Source: Archilochus colubris (lineage: Eukaryota; Chordata; Aves; Apodiformes; Trochilidae). Taken from it: a DNA stretch of 64,000 bases. The DNA lies in the NCBI GenBank assembly GCA_023079485.1, contig CM041084.1:119954467-120018466 (forward strand), given 5' to 3'. Position 1 is the stretch's first letter. Each line of letters starts with the position of its first letter. Made by a program: the position numbers and the translations under genes. This document shows positions 23,001 through 36,345 of the stretch, piece after piece. The notes beneath the pieces were generated by a model, which was given only the letters and a program-made list of their open reading frames with translations, was not told the origin of the DNA and did not search any database.

Positions 23001-23955
23001 CAAATGTCTTGATAATTAAGAATATGAAAAAGACCATATGGTTCTTGAGACATGCTTGCCATTTTAACACTTTTTGAAATGCAAGATTTGGTAGAAGTGT
23101 TAACAATAAGGAAAACAGGCTGCCAAGGAATATTTGCCAGTATTATCTTTGAAAGCTACTTTCATTGGTCATGATGCTGTGTCCAAGGTAACATGTATCC
23201 AGAGGAATTATGCAGGAACAGGCAAAAAACAAAACGCAAAGTACAGTTTCTAAAGAAAAAAAAAAAAAAAGAAGAAAAAAGTGAAAAAAGAATGTAGCTT
23301 CTATCTTTTGTAATTTTGTATTGGAAGAAGTTAGTAGTTAGGTTTTATGCTTCAATTGTTATTGCCTGGTTGAGATATCACAGCAGTAGGGATAAGTGAG
23401 CTTTTGATTTCTGTGCAAATGCAAGCCAAATACAGAAGGAACTGAGAGTAACAGTGTAACAGGACTGATGGACGAGTGGTGAAGGAAAACTTCAGCAACA
23501 TCTCGGTTTGGAGCAGTTTAAAATGTGCTTTAAAATACTTTATTTTCACAAATGCCTAATTTGATTAAAGAGATTGACTGTGAAGAAGTGAGAAGTTGTA
23601 ATGAGACAGTTACAAGACTTTACAGGAATTATGTTTTGTGAGGAAGAAACATGTATTTGAAGGGGGTGTGGAAAGACTATTTTGATGTCTGAGAGCAGTA
23701 AGCAATGTACATGGTAGTCAAAATCTTTTGCCAATTCACCCCCTTCTGGGGAGAAACACAAGGGAGAGAATTTGTGAAATAGGGAAATGTCATGTGTCTT
23801 CTTTACAGTAAATAATTTCAATAAAAAATCTTTAATGGGATATTTTTAAGAAGTACATATTAGCTGATGTAAGGCTATCTTTCCTTTCAGCTGTATAAGT
23901 TCCCAGTATCCCTGGTCAGAGTGTCCATCTCACTTCTCTAAGGCCCACATCTTTG
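20076..23955. other. Unique AT-rich DNA
   Basis: No recognised repeat or gene over 3.9 kb. Poly-A/GA tract at about 23253-23291, T run near 20450 and a short C run near 22092. Confidence 0.5.
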
Positions 23956-24350
23956 TAGAATTCTAGAATGGTTAGGGTTGGAAGAGATCTCAAAGATGAT
24001 ATAATTCCAAACCCTCTGTCATGGGTGAGGACACGTCCCATGAGACCAGGTTGCTCAAACCTCATCCAACCTAGACTTGAACACTTCCACAACTTCTATG
24101 GGCAACCTGTTCCAGTGACTTATCACCTTCCTTACTATTGCTGCATGCCCTCATTAAAAGTCCCTCCCCAGCTTTCCTGTAGGCCCCTTCAGGTATTGGA
24201 AGGCTGCAATAAGGTCTCTCCTGAGCCTTCTCCAGGCTGATCAACTCCAAAACTCTCAGCCTGCCTTCATAGGAAAGGTGCTCCAGCCCCATGATAATTT
24301 TCATGGGCCTCTTCTGTACTTGCTTCAGCAGGTCCATGATCTTCATGGCC
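23956..24350 (-). mobile_element. CR1 LINE 3' fragment, minus strand
   Basis: Reads as reverse complement of a CR1 3' end: 'tagaatggttagggttggaag', 'atgggcaacctgttccagtg', 'agtccctccccagctttcctgtaggccccttcaggtattgg' in pieces, and 'aggtgctccagcccc'. Its minus-strand frame includes LEHLSYEGRLRVLELISLEK. It belongs to a CR1 type with the 'AYRKAGEGLL' segment, different from the 19.3-kb and 26.5-kb copies. Confidence 0.92.
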
Positions 24351-26543
24351 AATATTATTTTTTACACTGTGTCATTGAGGCCCTTTGAGAGTTGGCTCTA
24401 GCCAGGTGCCATATGCAAATATCTAACTCTTCTCTGAGTCTATCTCAAATCCTAAAGAGTAGGAGTAGATTCTTGGCCCACCATGTTGCAAAGGCTACCC
24501 ACTGCAGGGCTCACGGCCTTTACAGAGCAGATTCCTCTCGTGTGTTCTAAGGGGATGGTTTTGCTATAATTTCCAGAGTTATACATGGGAGAGAGAGATC
24601 AGTGGTATAGACTGGATGACTTGAGTTCTTTTTCCAGGCTATTTTTGTATGATTCCAATGTCACAAAAACATGGGTGGGAAGCATCAAAAGCAGAAGGGA
24701 TGCAATGAATTCTGGCCTTCACAGAGAATTCACGTGGGCTTTGAAAAATATTTAGGTACACATTAGTGAACCCTTTGTATTGGCAATGATGCAAGGATTC
24801 TTTGTTGCAGGAAACCATGAGCTGCTGGGAGTTCTGGCAGGAAAATAAAATGATCATCACAAATTCAGATTCCACAAAGTGAAACAAATATGCAAGAACA
24901 AGTCTGATGGCTAAACAGAGCAGTGTCAAAAGCATTAAACATGTTTGCCTACTAAAGATGTAAATCTGTCATGTGCAGAGCATTTTGAAAACAAGTATTG
25001 GACATTGACTCTCAGAGCTATGCTGACAAAACACTTAGCAGGTTCATGCCCCAGAGTAGTGCAGAATGCTAAGGACAAGACTGAAACCACATAGAAGAAC
25101 CTCAAAATGACCTGCAAAAAAGAACAGATTTTGCTCTGAAACTATATCTGCTGCAGTTTATTCCAACGCTATGTTATTTCACTCTAGGCTTATTTGCACG
25201 GTACATTTACTTGTGGCTATTGTGTGATCATATTCTCCTATTTTCCTCTATGTTTGCATTTATTTCTCACTGTGCCCAGCTTCTGTGGCTTGTTAACCTC
25301 TTTATGTAAGACCATATTTGTGGTCAGTAGTTTCTCTTTGCTGGTCTTTTATCTTGATCCATTTGTGAATTTCTGTGATTGATGACAAAAAACTAAAACT
25401 GGTATTTCCTCCGGGAATATGGGAAAAAGATTATTATGAGGCCTGTTGCTTTATGTGTCAACTGAAAATAAATTAATATATTAAAAACTGTTGAACTGAA
25501 GAGGTAAAATCTTGCTACAGTCAGTGGGCATTTAATCAACTGTACTATTCTTAGTGCCTTGAAATGCCCAATATTTCTAGAACAATGAAGAAGTTCAAGA
25601 ACAGAGTTCCATCACCAAATGTAATGAATAACTTACCTAATTTTCTGTCTTTATAAGTAAGTTGAAAAATGGTTATTTAGAGGTGGAGAGTAACAAAAAT
25701 TTTCAGTGGAAGTCAAGTGCCTAAAACACCTGTTAATTTGTTTCCATTAGTAAAGTATGCATTTAAAACTGGCAGAATAGGTGAAAATTAAGTACTGGTT
25801 TGAGTCCAAACTTTGAACTTGAAGAGTTCAAACTGAATCATTATGAAACTAAAACCAGAGTAAATTTTAGTTACTTTACCTCATGTCTTCAGAAAGGATA
25901 AAGCCCAAAGTTGACTCCTTTAAATGAAAAGTCCATTACTCTTTGATTTTACTCTTTGAACCCTAATCCACCAAAGAGAAAATTATGCAAAATGTACATA
26001 TGATGAAACGTGGTATATATCTTGGCTAAAATTTGCATATGATGAACAGCAGACTTAGTTAGTCACAGGAAGGTCTGTGTCTCAGAGTGAAGGCCACAGT
26101 CCAATACATTTCTTGTGTTTGAGGATGCAGTAGAAATGTAATACTTACTGGCTTTTACAAGTCTGTGCCATAAACATTTATGAAATCCTTAAATAAAATT
26201 TTGTAATTTAAAAAAAATAATTATGAATTATAGCTTATAATAATTATTTTTTTAAGAGAAAAGCATTGAATGTATGCTGTTAACTGCATAAAAGGAATTA
26301 ATGATTCCCTGAGTCATGGAATTTTTTGACATTTTGTTTTTACAGGGGGGATATATCATGTTTTCCATTCCATGTTTTCTCTATATCTACCTATGATTAG
26401 AGTTAATTTATCTCTATTAGTTCAGCCTTTATTGTGGCAAATTTCATAATACAGCCATTGAGTATTCAGTTACGATTTTGTACAGCACTTCCACCTGCAG
26501 ATCCACACTGGATCCAATTTTCTGCACAATTTTTGTGGCTTCA
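24351..26543. other. Unique AT-rich DNA, possible old CR1 tail
   Basis: At 24606-24660 a faint match to a CR1 3' end is visible ('agactggatgacttgag' to 'tatgattcc'), low confidence. At 26208-26255 an AT-only inverted repeat is seen. Nothing else is recognised. Confidence 0.4.
26208..26255. repeat. AT-only inverted repeat
   Basis: A 16-17-bp arm of T/A (TTA8TAATTAT) is followed after about 15 bases by its near-perfect reverse complement. It could extrude as a cruciform or act as an AT-rich unwinding spot, but may be chance in AT-rich DNA. Confidence 0.5.
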
Positions 26544-27885
26544 GAGAATCATAGAATCATAGAATCCTTGGGGTTGGAAGGGACCTCGAAAGATCATCTA
26601 GTCCAACCCCCCTGCCAGAGCAGGGCCACCTAGAGCACTTCGCATAGGAACGTGTCCAGGCAGGTTTTGAATGTCTCCAGTGAAGGAGACTCCACGACCC
26701 CCCTGGGCAGCCTGTTCCAGGGCTCTGTCACCCTTACAGGAAAAAAATTTTTCGAATATTCAACTTGAACCTCCTGTGCTCCAATTTACACCCATTACCC
26801 CTTGTCCTATCACTGGTCACACTGAGAAGAGCCTAACTCCATCTCCCTGACACTCACCCTTACATATTTGAAAACATTGATGAGGTCACCCCTCAGTCTC
26901 CTTTTCTCCAAACTAAAGAGACCCAGCTCCCTCAGCCTTTCCTCATAAGGGAGATGTTCCACTCCCTTAATCATCTTAGTAGTCTGCGCTGGACTCTTTC
27001 AAGCACTTCCCTTCCTTGAACTGAGGGGCCCAGAACTGGACACAATACTCCAGGTGCGGCCTCACCAATGCAGAATAGAGGGGGAGGAGAACCTCTCTTG
27101 ACCTACTAACCACACCTTCTAATGCACCCCAGGATGCCATTGGCCTTCTTGCACAAGGGCACATTGCTGGCTCATGGTCATCTCTTGTCACCAGGACCCC
27201 CAGGTCTCTTTCACCTACACTGCTCTCCAGCAGGTCAGCCCCCAACCTATACTGGGACATCGGTTGTTCTTCCCCAAATGCAAAACTCTACACTTCCCCT
27301 TGTGAATTTCTCATGTTTCTCTCTGCCCAACTCTCCAGCCTGTCTAAGTCTCTCTGAATGGCAGCACAGCCTTCTGGTGTGTCAGCCACTCCTCCCAGCT
27401 TAGTGTCATCAGCAAACTTGCTGAGGGTACATTCTGTACCCTCATCCAAGTCGTTGATGAAGATATCGAACAACACCGGTCCCAGTACCGACCCCTGAGG
27501 GACTCCACTAGTCACACACCTCCAACCAGATTCTGCCCCATTGACTACAACTCTCTGACTCCTTCCTTTCAACCAGTTCCTGATCCACCTCACTACCTGA
27601 TCACCAAACCCATACTTGATCAACTTATCTACAAGGATACTGTGAGAGACGGTGTCAAATGCTTTACTGAAATCAAGATAAACCACATCTACCGCTCTTC
27701 CATCATCTATCCACCTAGTAATTTCCTCATAGAAGGCTATGAGGTTAGTCAAACATGATTTACCCTTGATAAAACTATGCTGACTGCTCTTGATGACCCC
27801 CATGTCCTTGATATGCCTGGAGATAGTGACAAGAACAAGTTGTTCCATCACCTTTCCAGGGATGGAGGTGAGGCTGACTAGGGGT
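26544..27885 (-). mobile_element. CR1 LINE, long 5'-truncated copy with RT core
   Basis: The longest CR1 here. The 3' end at the left shows two 8-bp tail units ('atagaatcatagaatc'), and the element runs to about 27885, where similarity stops just after 'ggtgaggctgacta' (plus strand). It contains most of the RT domain and the whole downstream region but lacks the 5' UTR, ORF1 and endonuclease. It belongs to the same subfamily as 48151-48487 and is only lightly diverged from it, so it is probably among the younger CR1s of the window. Confidence 0.96.
26976..27851 (-). pseudogene. CR1 ORF2 reverse transcriptase remnant
   Basis: This is part of the LINE reverse transcriptase that copies CR1 RNA at its genomic target. 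The minus-strand frame 27851-27288 holds, in order, the finger-region [14 protein letters not shown], the first catalytic aspartate in [13 protein letters not shown] (about residue 80), [14 protein letters not shown] (about 115-128), and the FADD catalytic box in [11 protein letters not shown] (about 144-154). A frame change near 27260-27290 leads to a second frame (27260-26976) covering GERDLGVLV and [19 protein letters not shown]. All three RT motifs survive, but the N-terminal half is missing and the frame is broken, so it is inactive. Confidence 0.9.
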
Positions 27886-28895
27886 TACCCTAATTTATCC
27901 TGTCTCCACTACTCATTCCCAGCCAGCATGCCTTCTGTGTATGAAACCCTACAAGATCATTGAGATCTCTGCAAATATCCTGGACTGTGAGGATAGAGGT
28001 TTACCTAAGTGAACATCCTTTCCAAACACAGAGGGTTGGCTGCCAGCTGTAACAAACTGGTATAGCTGCAAGGGCATAATACCTATGCACATTTTTAAAG
28101 GCTTAATAAATACATTGTCTGTGTAACTGGCAACATCTGGAATAGCTTTTTAGCCAAAAGCCTTGGAATGACCTCTTAAATACAGTCCTCAGTAATCAAA
28201 CCGAAATATATTGTAATTCAGAAAGCTCTAAGATTTTACATTGAAAACATCTTTTGAAAGAACTTCCTTTCCTTCATAAACTCAAGATACTATTCCCATT
28301 TACTTTTGCAGGATATTTAAGACTATTACTTTCTGTCAGTCTGCCGGATGACTTGCTGATGTTAGCAGTATAAAATAAAGGTAGCTAACTAGCCAAATCA
28401 ATGCACTGTATGTCTGTAAGACAGTCGTTATAATATACGTTTCATTATGAAAGTCTTTGCAGGTTTATTAAGAATGCGTTGAATTCTTTAAAATTAAACA
28501 ATGAACAGCTTTTACTTTCAGAAAAAAAAAATCACTGGAACATATTCTAATGGTGTTGAGCAAGAAATTTTGGTTCTTGGCCCTTTCTAGTGCATTATCA
28601 AATGCAGAAAGGACAGAAAATTAGGACAACAGATGTCAAGCTGATCTATTTCAGTAGCTGTAATCTGTGCCCAGTGTACTAAACCATGATGACTGGCATT
28701 TATCTTCCTGCTTCATCCTAGCTGAGACAAGGGACAAGAGGAAAGAACAGGACTAAGAGTATATAAATACTTACACAGTCAAACAAAAAAAGGTCTGTGC
28801 TGTAACATGCCTGGTAAACCAGGCTCCTGTTCACCTCAATGAGGAACAGTGGGGGAATATTTGCTGCTGTTGCTGTTGGCTCCAAAGGGCAGGGT
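27886..28895. other. 1-kb spacer between two head-to-head CR1 copies
   Basis: Unique sequence between the truncated 5' ends of the minus-strand CR1 (26544-27885) and the plus-strand CR1 (28896-29941). No repeat or gene seen. Confidence 0.5.
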
Positions 28896-29941
28896 TTAGG
28901 AACTGGCTGGAGGGCCGGGCCCAGAGAGTGGTGCTGAATGGTGCTGATCCAATTGGTGGCTGCTCACCGGTGGTGTCCCCAGGGATCAGTGCTGGGCCCG
29001 GTTCTGTTTAATATCTTCATCAATGATTTAGATGAGGGGATTGAGTCCACCATTAGCAAGTTTGCAGATGACACTAAGCTGGGGGGAAGTGTGAATCAGC
29101 TGGAAGGCAGGAGGGCTCTGCAGAGGGACCTGGACAGACTGGAGAGTTGGGCTGATTCCAGTAGGATGAGGTTCAACACGGCCAAGTGCCGGGTCCTGCA
29201 CTTTGGCCACAACAACCCCATGGGGAGCTACAGGCTGGGGACAGAGTGGCTGAGAGCAGCCAGACAGAGAGGGACCTGGGAGTCTGGATTGACAGGAAGC
29301 TGAACATGAGCCAGCAGTGTGCCCAGGTGGCCAAGAAGACCAATGGCATCCTGGCCTGTATCAGGAACAGTGTGGCCAGCAGGTCCAGGGAAGTGATTCT
29401 GCCCCTATACTCAGCCCTGGTGAGGCCACACCTCGAGTCCTGTGTCCAGTTCTGGGCCCCTCAGTTCAGGAAGGAGATTGAGGTGCTGGAGCAGGTCCAG
29501 AGAAGAGCAAGAAGGCTGTGAAGGGATCACAAGTCCTGTGAGGAAGGGCTGAGGAAGCTAGGGGTGTTCAGTCTGGAGAAGAGGAGGCTCAGGGGAGACC
29601 TCATCACTCTCTACAGCTCCCTGAAAGGAGGTTGGAGCCAGCGGGGGGTCAGTCTCTTTTCCCAGGCAGCCATCAGTAGGACAAGAGGCCATGGACTTAA
29701 GTTCTGCCAGGGGAGGTTTAGGTTGGATATTAGGAAGAAATTCTTTACAGAGAGGGTGATCAGGCACTGGAATGGGCTGCCCAGAGAGGCGATGGATTCT
29801 TCATCCCTGGAGGTTTTTAAGAAGAGACTGAATGTGGCACTTAGTGCCATGGTCTGGTAACCACAGTGGTAGTGGATTAAGAGTTGGATTTGATGATCTC
29901 AGAGGTCCTTTCCAACCTGGATTATTCTGTGATTCTGTGAC
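28896..29941 (+). mobile_element. CR1 LINE, 5'-truncated copy, plus strand
   Basis: Starts inside the RT domain ('aggaactggctggagggcc') and runs to a complete 3' end with tail 'attctgtgattctgtga' at 29924-29940. It is a different CR1 subfamily from the neighbouring minus-strand copy, with a shorter 3' UTR ('gatttgatgatctcagaggtcctttccaacc'). Higher GC than its surroundings and few indels suggest moderate age. Confidence 0.96.
28938..29860 (+). pseudogene. CR1 ORF2 C-terminal half, frameshifted
   Basis: Three open segments in different frames cover one CR1 reverse transcriptase end. 28938-29303 carries [20 protein letters not shown] and the catalytic FADDTKLGG. 29186-29521 carries [17 protein letters not shown] and [20 protein letters not shown]. 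29564-29860 carries [14 protein letters not shown] and the end block [16 protein letters not shown]. Frameshifts lie near 29240-29270 and a stop at 29520. The first RT aspartate motif is upstream of the truncation, so the copy cannot be active. Confidence 0.9.
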
Positions 29942-32900
29942 AGGGGCTTCTGTATTCTGGCAATAAACATGCACAAAGTTAAGGAAAAGGGAAAATGCCT
30001 ACATCAGACTTTCTAATGATTTTTTTCTTGACAGACAAAAACGCTTGTCATAGCTATGCTGGGCCTGTTATTTTTGCAAATATTGTTTCTTTCAGATGAA
30101 TAGCCAAAGATGTATATCTAGAAATAAATTCATTCTTCAGCCCCCTCAAAATATGTGGCAAAGTAAGAAACAACTGGTAAAAGTAGTTAGGCATGTATCA
30201 GTGGTAGACTTGCTGGTTTTAATCCTGTTCTTTGAGAAAACCCTAACAGTTAAGCTATCAGACAGTTATTTAATAATACACTCCTATGGGCAACGAGTAT
30301 TAATGTACCTGAGCAGTGAGAGTGATTTTTAAAAAAACCTCACATCTGTGAAAATTGTTGCACACGAAGTCAGCAGATTTGACATGTGGTTAAAAAAAAC
30401 ACATTTGCATTATTGTGTGTGTCATAAAATACTGCTTTAGTTTTTTCCTTCTTCTTTACTCTAGCAATTTACGTTTTGAATACCATTTCCTTAGAGATTT
30501 GATTTTCTTTATTAGACAAGAGCTATATAACAGAACATAATGCTACAGAAAGAAACAAAACACTCTCTTCATTGTGAAAATGGGAATGGGTATAAAGATG
30601 TTGCATTCATTTTTTTTTTCCTGAAAATGTTGTGACCTTCTTTCTGTGTGTTCCTTCTTACACGTTAAGTCCCCTGCCATTTCTGGGAATTGAAGAAGCA
30701 GAGAGTCCACAGGTGCCTGGGTTCTCATATGTTTTTAGGCAAAAAAACCCATAATGTGCCATTTTTGTTGTCTATTGTGTTGTAGATTATCAAAAACATT
30801 AGAGGGGAAAAAAAATCCCTGTTCTTTTTCACCATGTTATTACAAAACAGGAAAAGGTTTTCAAGGTTCCACTATACAAGCAAAAGACATTGACTAGATC
30901 TGACAAAAATTTATTCAAGGACATAATTTGCAAATAATTTTCACATTATTTTTTCTAGACATGTGAAAACTAAAGCCTCATCTTCATTTGTATTTAAAGG
31001 TGTATCGATTCCATGATTTTTCCCTTATTCCATAAAAAGTAGATCAGACAGAAATATTTATGCACTGTGGGTACTTGCAAGTGCCACTACAGGACTCAGG
31101 ATCTTGTCAACAGGGCCTGCATTCTCAGTTCAGAGAAGCAGTACAAGATCATGGCATTTTCAGAAAAAAATGAACTCTCTGTAAGGATTCCCAGCCTCCT
31201 AAGTGGCTCCTTTTCACAATGACCAGAACTGTTTTTTGTTTCTTTTGGTAACAGCAATTTCTTAGAAAATAATATATACAAAAACATCACTTTAAAATAA
31301 CAATATTAACATTGAAAGTCAAACATTTGTAAGTTATGAAGGTCAAGATTTACATGTTCCCTGTGCCACCTTGGTTCAGTCTCTTTATGAGTGAGCATCA
31401 TGACAAACTAATTGCTTACTCTTCTTTGCACAGGACCTGTGCCCCATGGGCTCCTTCCCAGGCAGTCTCGATATCACATCTTGCCTCACGCTTCGTCTCA
31501 GTGCTTTTTAATCAAAATTCTTGGAAATCTCATTCTTGGAAGTGACTGAAGTGCCTTAGCTGACACTTTGCCCAGCAAGAGTCTCTGAGGTATACACAGC
31601 AGGCAAGGCTTCAAATGTGCAAATGGTTAAGACTTAGCAAAGCTATAAGCAGTTGGGTATGTGTTCCTATACAGTGATATTAAAATACTAAAAGCACAAA
31701 CTAGTGCTACTTTTACTTAGCAATATGAGGTGCTGCCTTGAAGGTAGGTTGTCTGAGGCCTCAAAAAAGATAAGATATTAATATAACCAACGTTCACAGT
31801 TACAACATAAACAGTGAAGCATGTTCGCCATCAGTCTGGGGTTTTGTTTCAAGTTATTGCTGGCAAACTCCCATTGTAATAACTGGCATTCCAAATCTGT
31901 CCTTCCATGACAGACTCAGAAAAAGGGAAAATGGTTACATTGTTTGAAATATTAGTAAAACTTACAGTTAAACATTATCCCTCTCCCTTCTCACTGCAAA
32001 GAGTTTTTACAGGGAAATTCCCTTCTTTGGCTGTCTTATAGAATATATTAGAAACACTAATAGTTGTTCTGGGATAAAACAGATAGCTGAGCTGGCTTGG
32101 AGTTCCTAAATCTTCTGTTGCTAGTAACTCTGATCCTGTTTACTGGAGGACAGAAGAAAACAATTTTTCAGAGAAGTCATCAGGAAAGAGAGAAAAGACA
32201 GAGAATGTAACTATTGCCTGAGGTGCTGACTCAAACTTTACAAGTGTAGAACCTTAAGGACAGTGTACGTTCTGGTTGACCAGCTAGAGATGTGGAAAAA
32301 TTATTCCAGAATTGATTGGGGTACTTGCTTTCAGCAATTTGCTTTTACATCAGTTTTATAAAAGATGCAATATTTATGAGACAGAGAGAAAAAGATCCTG
32401 AAAGGAAGAACTGACTAGGAACTGACCCTTCCCCTTCCCTCCTACGCTCATTTTCCCCTCCAAATCCTACATGGTTGAGAGCAGGACCATTAGTTTTCTG
32501 ATGGAAGTAGAGTCCATATATCAGATTGATTCTTTCAGCCTAGCCTGAGCTTAAGAGTTTTACAGCAAGGTCTTTTGCCTCACCTGATATGGGAAAGCAC
32601 ACTTCATTGATTTTAGCTGCAAACATTTCCTCTGTGTTTCAAGTCTTTCAGCTTATGGTAAAATCTAGCTTCCCTGCTAGCCTTGAAATTCCATTATTGG
32701 GAATTAACCCACCTCTATTTTTTTGTTGTTTTTTGGTAATCTTTCATGAATTTATTGTTTTGTAATGCAACAGATACAGGCACCATAGAGGCAGACACGC
32801 ACAATTTAAAAAAGGAATAGGACAAATTGAACAGTTTGTTGTTTATCTTCGTCTTACACAACATTCAACAGATCAAATAAACCCATTCTTCACTCAAGTC

Positions 32901-35900
32901 TCAAGCTTGTTCAAAAAATTCTTAGTGAGATTGGGGAACAAAGTGTAAACTTGACATTATGAAAGGCTGGGAAATGCTAATTGCAATTCCATATCCATTA
33001 CTTGAGAAAACATTGTTCTTTTTTCTCAGTGCTATTCTACTAGTTATCCTACAAGTTTTATTTCTCAGGGAGTTTTTCTTGAAAGATCTGCAACTCTGAG
33101 CAAACTCTGGATGGTAACATATTCAGACTTCCTGACATTAACCACTGGAGTTTCCAGATCCATGGCAGTATCTAAAGCTTTATCACCACAATTTTTTTCC
33201 CCCTATCAATTCGCAACTGCCTTTCCTTGATTTGGTTATCTCGTGCAGTCAGAGACTGTTCAGGACATTTTTATTTCATAGGCCCATGTGATTATATATT
33301 ATTTTGATATACTGTCAGATTGATGAAGCATGGCTTCTTTTCCCTTGCGACATCATAGACAGGTTTCTCTCATCTTGGGTAGTTTTACTAATTCCAGTCT
33401 GAATAACTAAGTCTGGGACTCTGTCAAATGTGGTGATGTAGCTGACTGTGAGTCAGTCCTTCTTGCTATGACTCGCTGCCAGCCTAAGTTGATAAGAGAG
33501 GAGAAAAGATACATAACACAGTCAAAGTGTATAACCCAGAGTATTCAATTATTTTATGTCTCTATTTTTTTATTCCTTTTATTTTGGATAGGGAAGTACT
33601 GATATAATCTGTTTACATATTTGCTTTGTTCCTGCAACATATGGAGCTTTTTAGCCTGCTTTCTGCAGTGTGTCCAGCAGTCTGTTACTAAAATATAAGG
33701 AAGTGCAGTGGAAAATCATGTGCTCCATTAAAATATTATTTGGTCCCTTTAATAACCAGCATTGACATGCATTTTAATAAATGCTTTTTATGACATACCA
33801 TTTAGCTGTTATCTTTTGTCATATTGCAGAATTAACTTGGACTGATTACTCATTACTTTAAGAGTCACTTTTTCTTTATACACTTTATCTCTTCCTTCTC
33901 TGGGAAAGGCATGAATTTATTGCCCTATATTTTTAAAGTAGCATAGTTAGAAAAAGAAAAGGAGAAGGAAGCAAAGAGGGAGAGGAGGGCAGAAGAAAAG
34001 AACAGAACATCTGGTGATACTTGTTCCTTTAATGCTCACATGATCCATTTGGAAGGAAGCCAACATCTAAACTTATAGTTTTGAGAGTGGACACCTTATA
34101 TGATGGCTTTAAATATTTGAAACCACACTTTGAATAACTCTTATGTATATTAATTGTGTATTAATATAGTTCAGAGGGTCAGGAAATCTTCCTCCTGCTT
34201 CTTATTAAAAAGAAAAAAAAGAAATATCTGAATCAAGCTTTTTCAAATGTTTTGCTTCCTAGCAATTTGGTGTTTCTCCTTTCACTGTTGTGTGAGATTC
34301 AGTTCTGATCGTTCAATGGTTGGAGTTGAGTTGACTGACAGATATTTGAGGAAAAACACTAATTTTTTTAAGAACCTCTGAGTTATTGTTTAAACCAGTC
34401 AACATACTGGATTAATCTTTCAGACCAAGTGATTTTTTTGTTATTTTTTTCCAGAGCTGAAATGGTATATTTTAATATTGTGAATATTATCAGCTGTTGT
34501 AAAGCAAACATGGAATTCCCTGACAACTAGATAAAACATGACACTGTGAATCATGTCTTCTGGCTGTTTTCAGCTGGGGAAACAGAACCCTTAACCCTGG
34601 GAAAGACAGCTTAAAAGCCTTTTCCTTCATTTGTCTTCTGAGGCCGTGTTTTGAGAAATTTGGGTGGATGCTGTCTACACAACACTTTGTTCATCTACAT
34701 GTACTGTTTACTATTTTTTTCATCTTGAAACTAGGTATTTGTGTGTAGGTATGTAGTTAGGCTGTCATACTTGTTCACATGTATCAAAACATAGTTGTAT
34801 AACTACAGTTGTAGCTTCTCATATTGTATTTCCCTAGAGATAAACTTAAAATACTTTGAATATCAGCGTTAGAAAAGCCTGAAGTCTGAATTCAGCAGCA
34901 GGAACCAAGTTTCCAGTTGTACAAAATATCAAACTGTGACAAAATAAAACCCAAATGTTCTTTTACCCATCTGTTTTAATGGGATCCCAGAACATTACCT
35001 TTCCTTCAGGCCCCATATTAAATGTGATTACAAATAGAATTTGGCCCTTCAGGACTTGCATTTTTCTGTATAACATTGAGTGCAATACTAATGTTGTAAT
35101 GTCAGAGTTTGATGACAGGAATAATTCTCAGAAAGCGCCTTTTACATGGCACTGCCATGTTTTAATTTGATTAAAAGAAGTCTGCATGTTTTTGAAGTTT
35201 TTAAAAAGAGACAAAAGAATGGTGCCTTTGAACTAGAAGCTAGGAGCAAAATTAAGTTAGATTTTCTATGCCAGCTTTGAATCTAATACCAAGACACATC
35301 AGAGTCTCGGTTCAACAAGGCTCAGGAAGCTTAAACAAGAGTCTGTCTCTGTTCTTATTAGCACAGTGTAACTTCAATCACTTAACTGGAATTAGCTTTA
35401 ATTTAGGGTCTCAGCCAAAACAGAATTTGAACAGGTCTTTAGTTTTAAGCCCATGAGTAGTGGAACTACTGATATATTTCAAAGCAAGTAAATGCTTATG
35501 GTACTTGCTGAATTAGAGGCTTATGTCAGAAATAAGAAAAAAGCCAAACTTCTACTCAAGTCATATTTTAACCACACCACTTTAAAATCAGACAAGTCAC
35601 AATAATAAACCTCTTCTCATTCTCTAAGGTAGGAATTAGAGGTAACTATAGGGAAAAATTAAATTCTCAAGATAGCTTGGAAAATACCATAATATTCTCT
35701 GCATATTCTTATGCTGAATAAAACATCTGCATCTTTACTAGTGGGTATCCCATTACTTTCTTAAGGGACAAGCAAAGTGTTGGAGGGATACAATTTGGAA
35801 GACACTGATACTTTCATATATCTTACTTTCACTTGTCATATAATCAGGAAGTTTTCAGAAAAATCTTGCTGAATGAAGTTCCAAAAGTTTGTAAGACATA

Positions 35901-36154
35901 TATTCAAAAGCTGAATTGCATATCCTGTTCATTATTGGTGCATGCTAGAGAAATATGCCTTTGGAGAGTGTACCTTTGATGTAAAATTAAGAGAGGTCCC
36001 TCTTACACAGTAGCCTTTTTAACTCATTTTGGCCATATATTCCTGCCTTCCATTATAAAACTTTGTTTTCTTTTGTTTTCTGCCTTCTTGGAAAAGTTTT
36101 GTGCCTACCAAGGCTGCTTTACAGTCTATTGGTTATGTTTTATAACAGGCTATC
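29942..36154. other. Long unique AT-rich stretch
   Basis: About 6.2 kb in which I recognise no repeat family, RNA gene or exon. It is the largest repeat-free block of the window together with 54.2-60.5 kb. A 13-base motif AGAATTTGGCCCT at 35036-35048 recurs at 40939-40951. Confidence 0.5.
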
Positions 36155-36345
36155 TTTTCTTGTGCAGCTTCTGCCCATTGAAGCAGTTGATTCATCATCC
36201 TGGGAAGTTTTTAAAGATGTAAAAGGTGTGGTGCTTAGGGACATGGTGTGCTGACCTTAACAGTGTGCTAGGTTAGTTGTTGGACTTGGTGATCTTAAAG
36301 ACCTTTGCTAACCAAAATGATTCTATTATTCTATTCTCTGATTCT
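36155..36345 (+). mobile_element. CR1 LINE 3' fragment
   Basis: Typical 3' text 'tcatcctgggaagtttttaaag', 'gtggtgcttagggacatggt', 'ttggacttggtgatcttaaag' and tail 'gattctattattctattctc'. The frame ends with WEVFKDVKGVVLRDM, the CR1 ORF2 C-terminus. Old copy. Confidence 0.88.

Noticed and set aside
28938..29860. Three adjacent plus-strand open frames considered as a host reverse-transcriptase gene
   Set aside because: They are one CR1 ORF2 end broken by frameshifts, with the CR1 3' tail immediately downstream.
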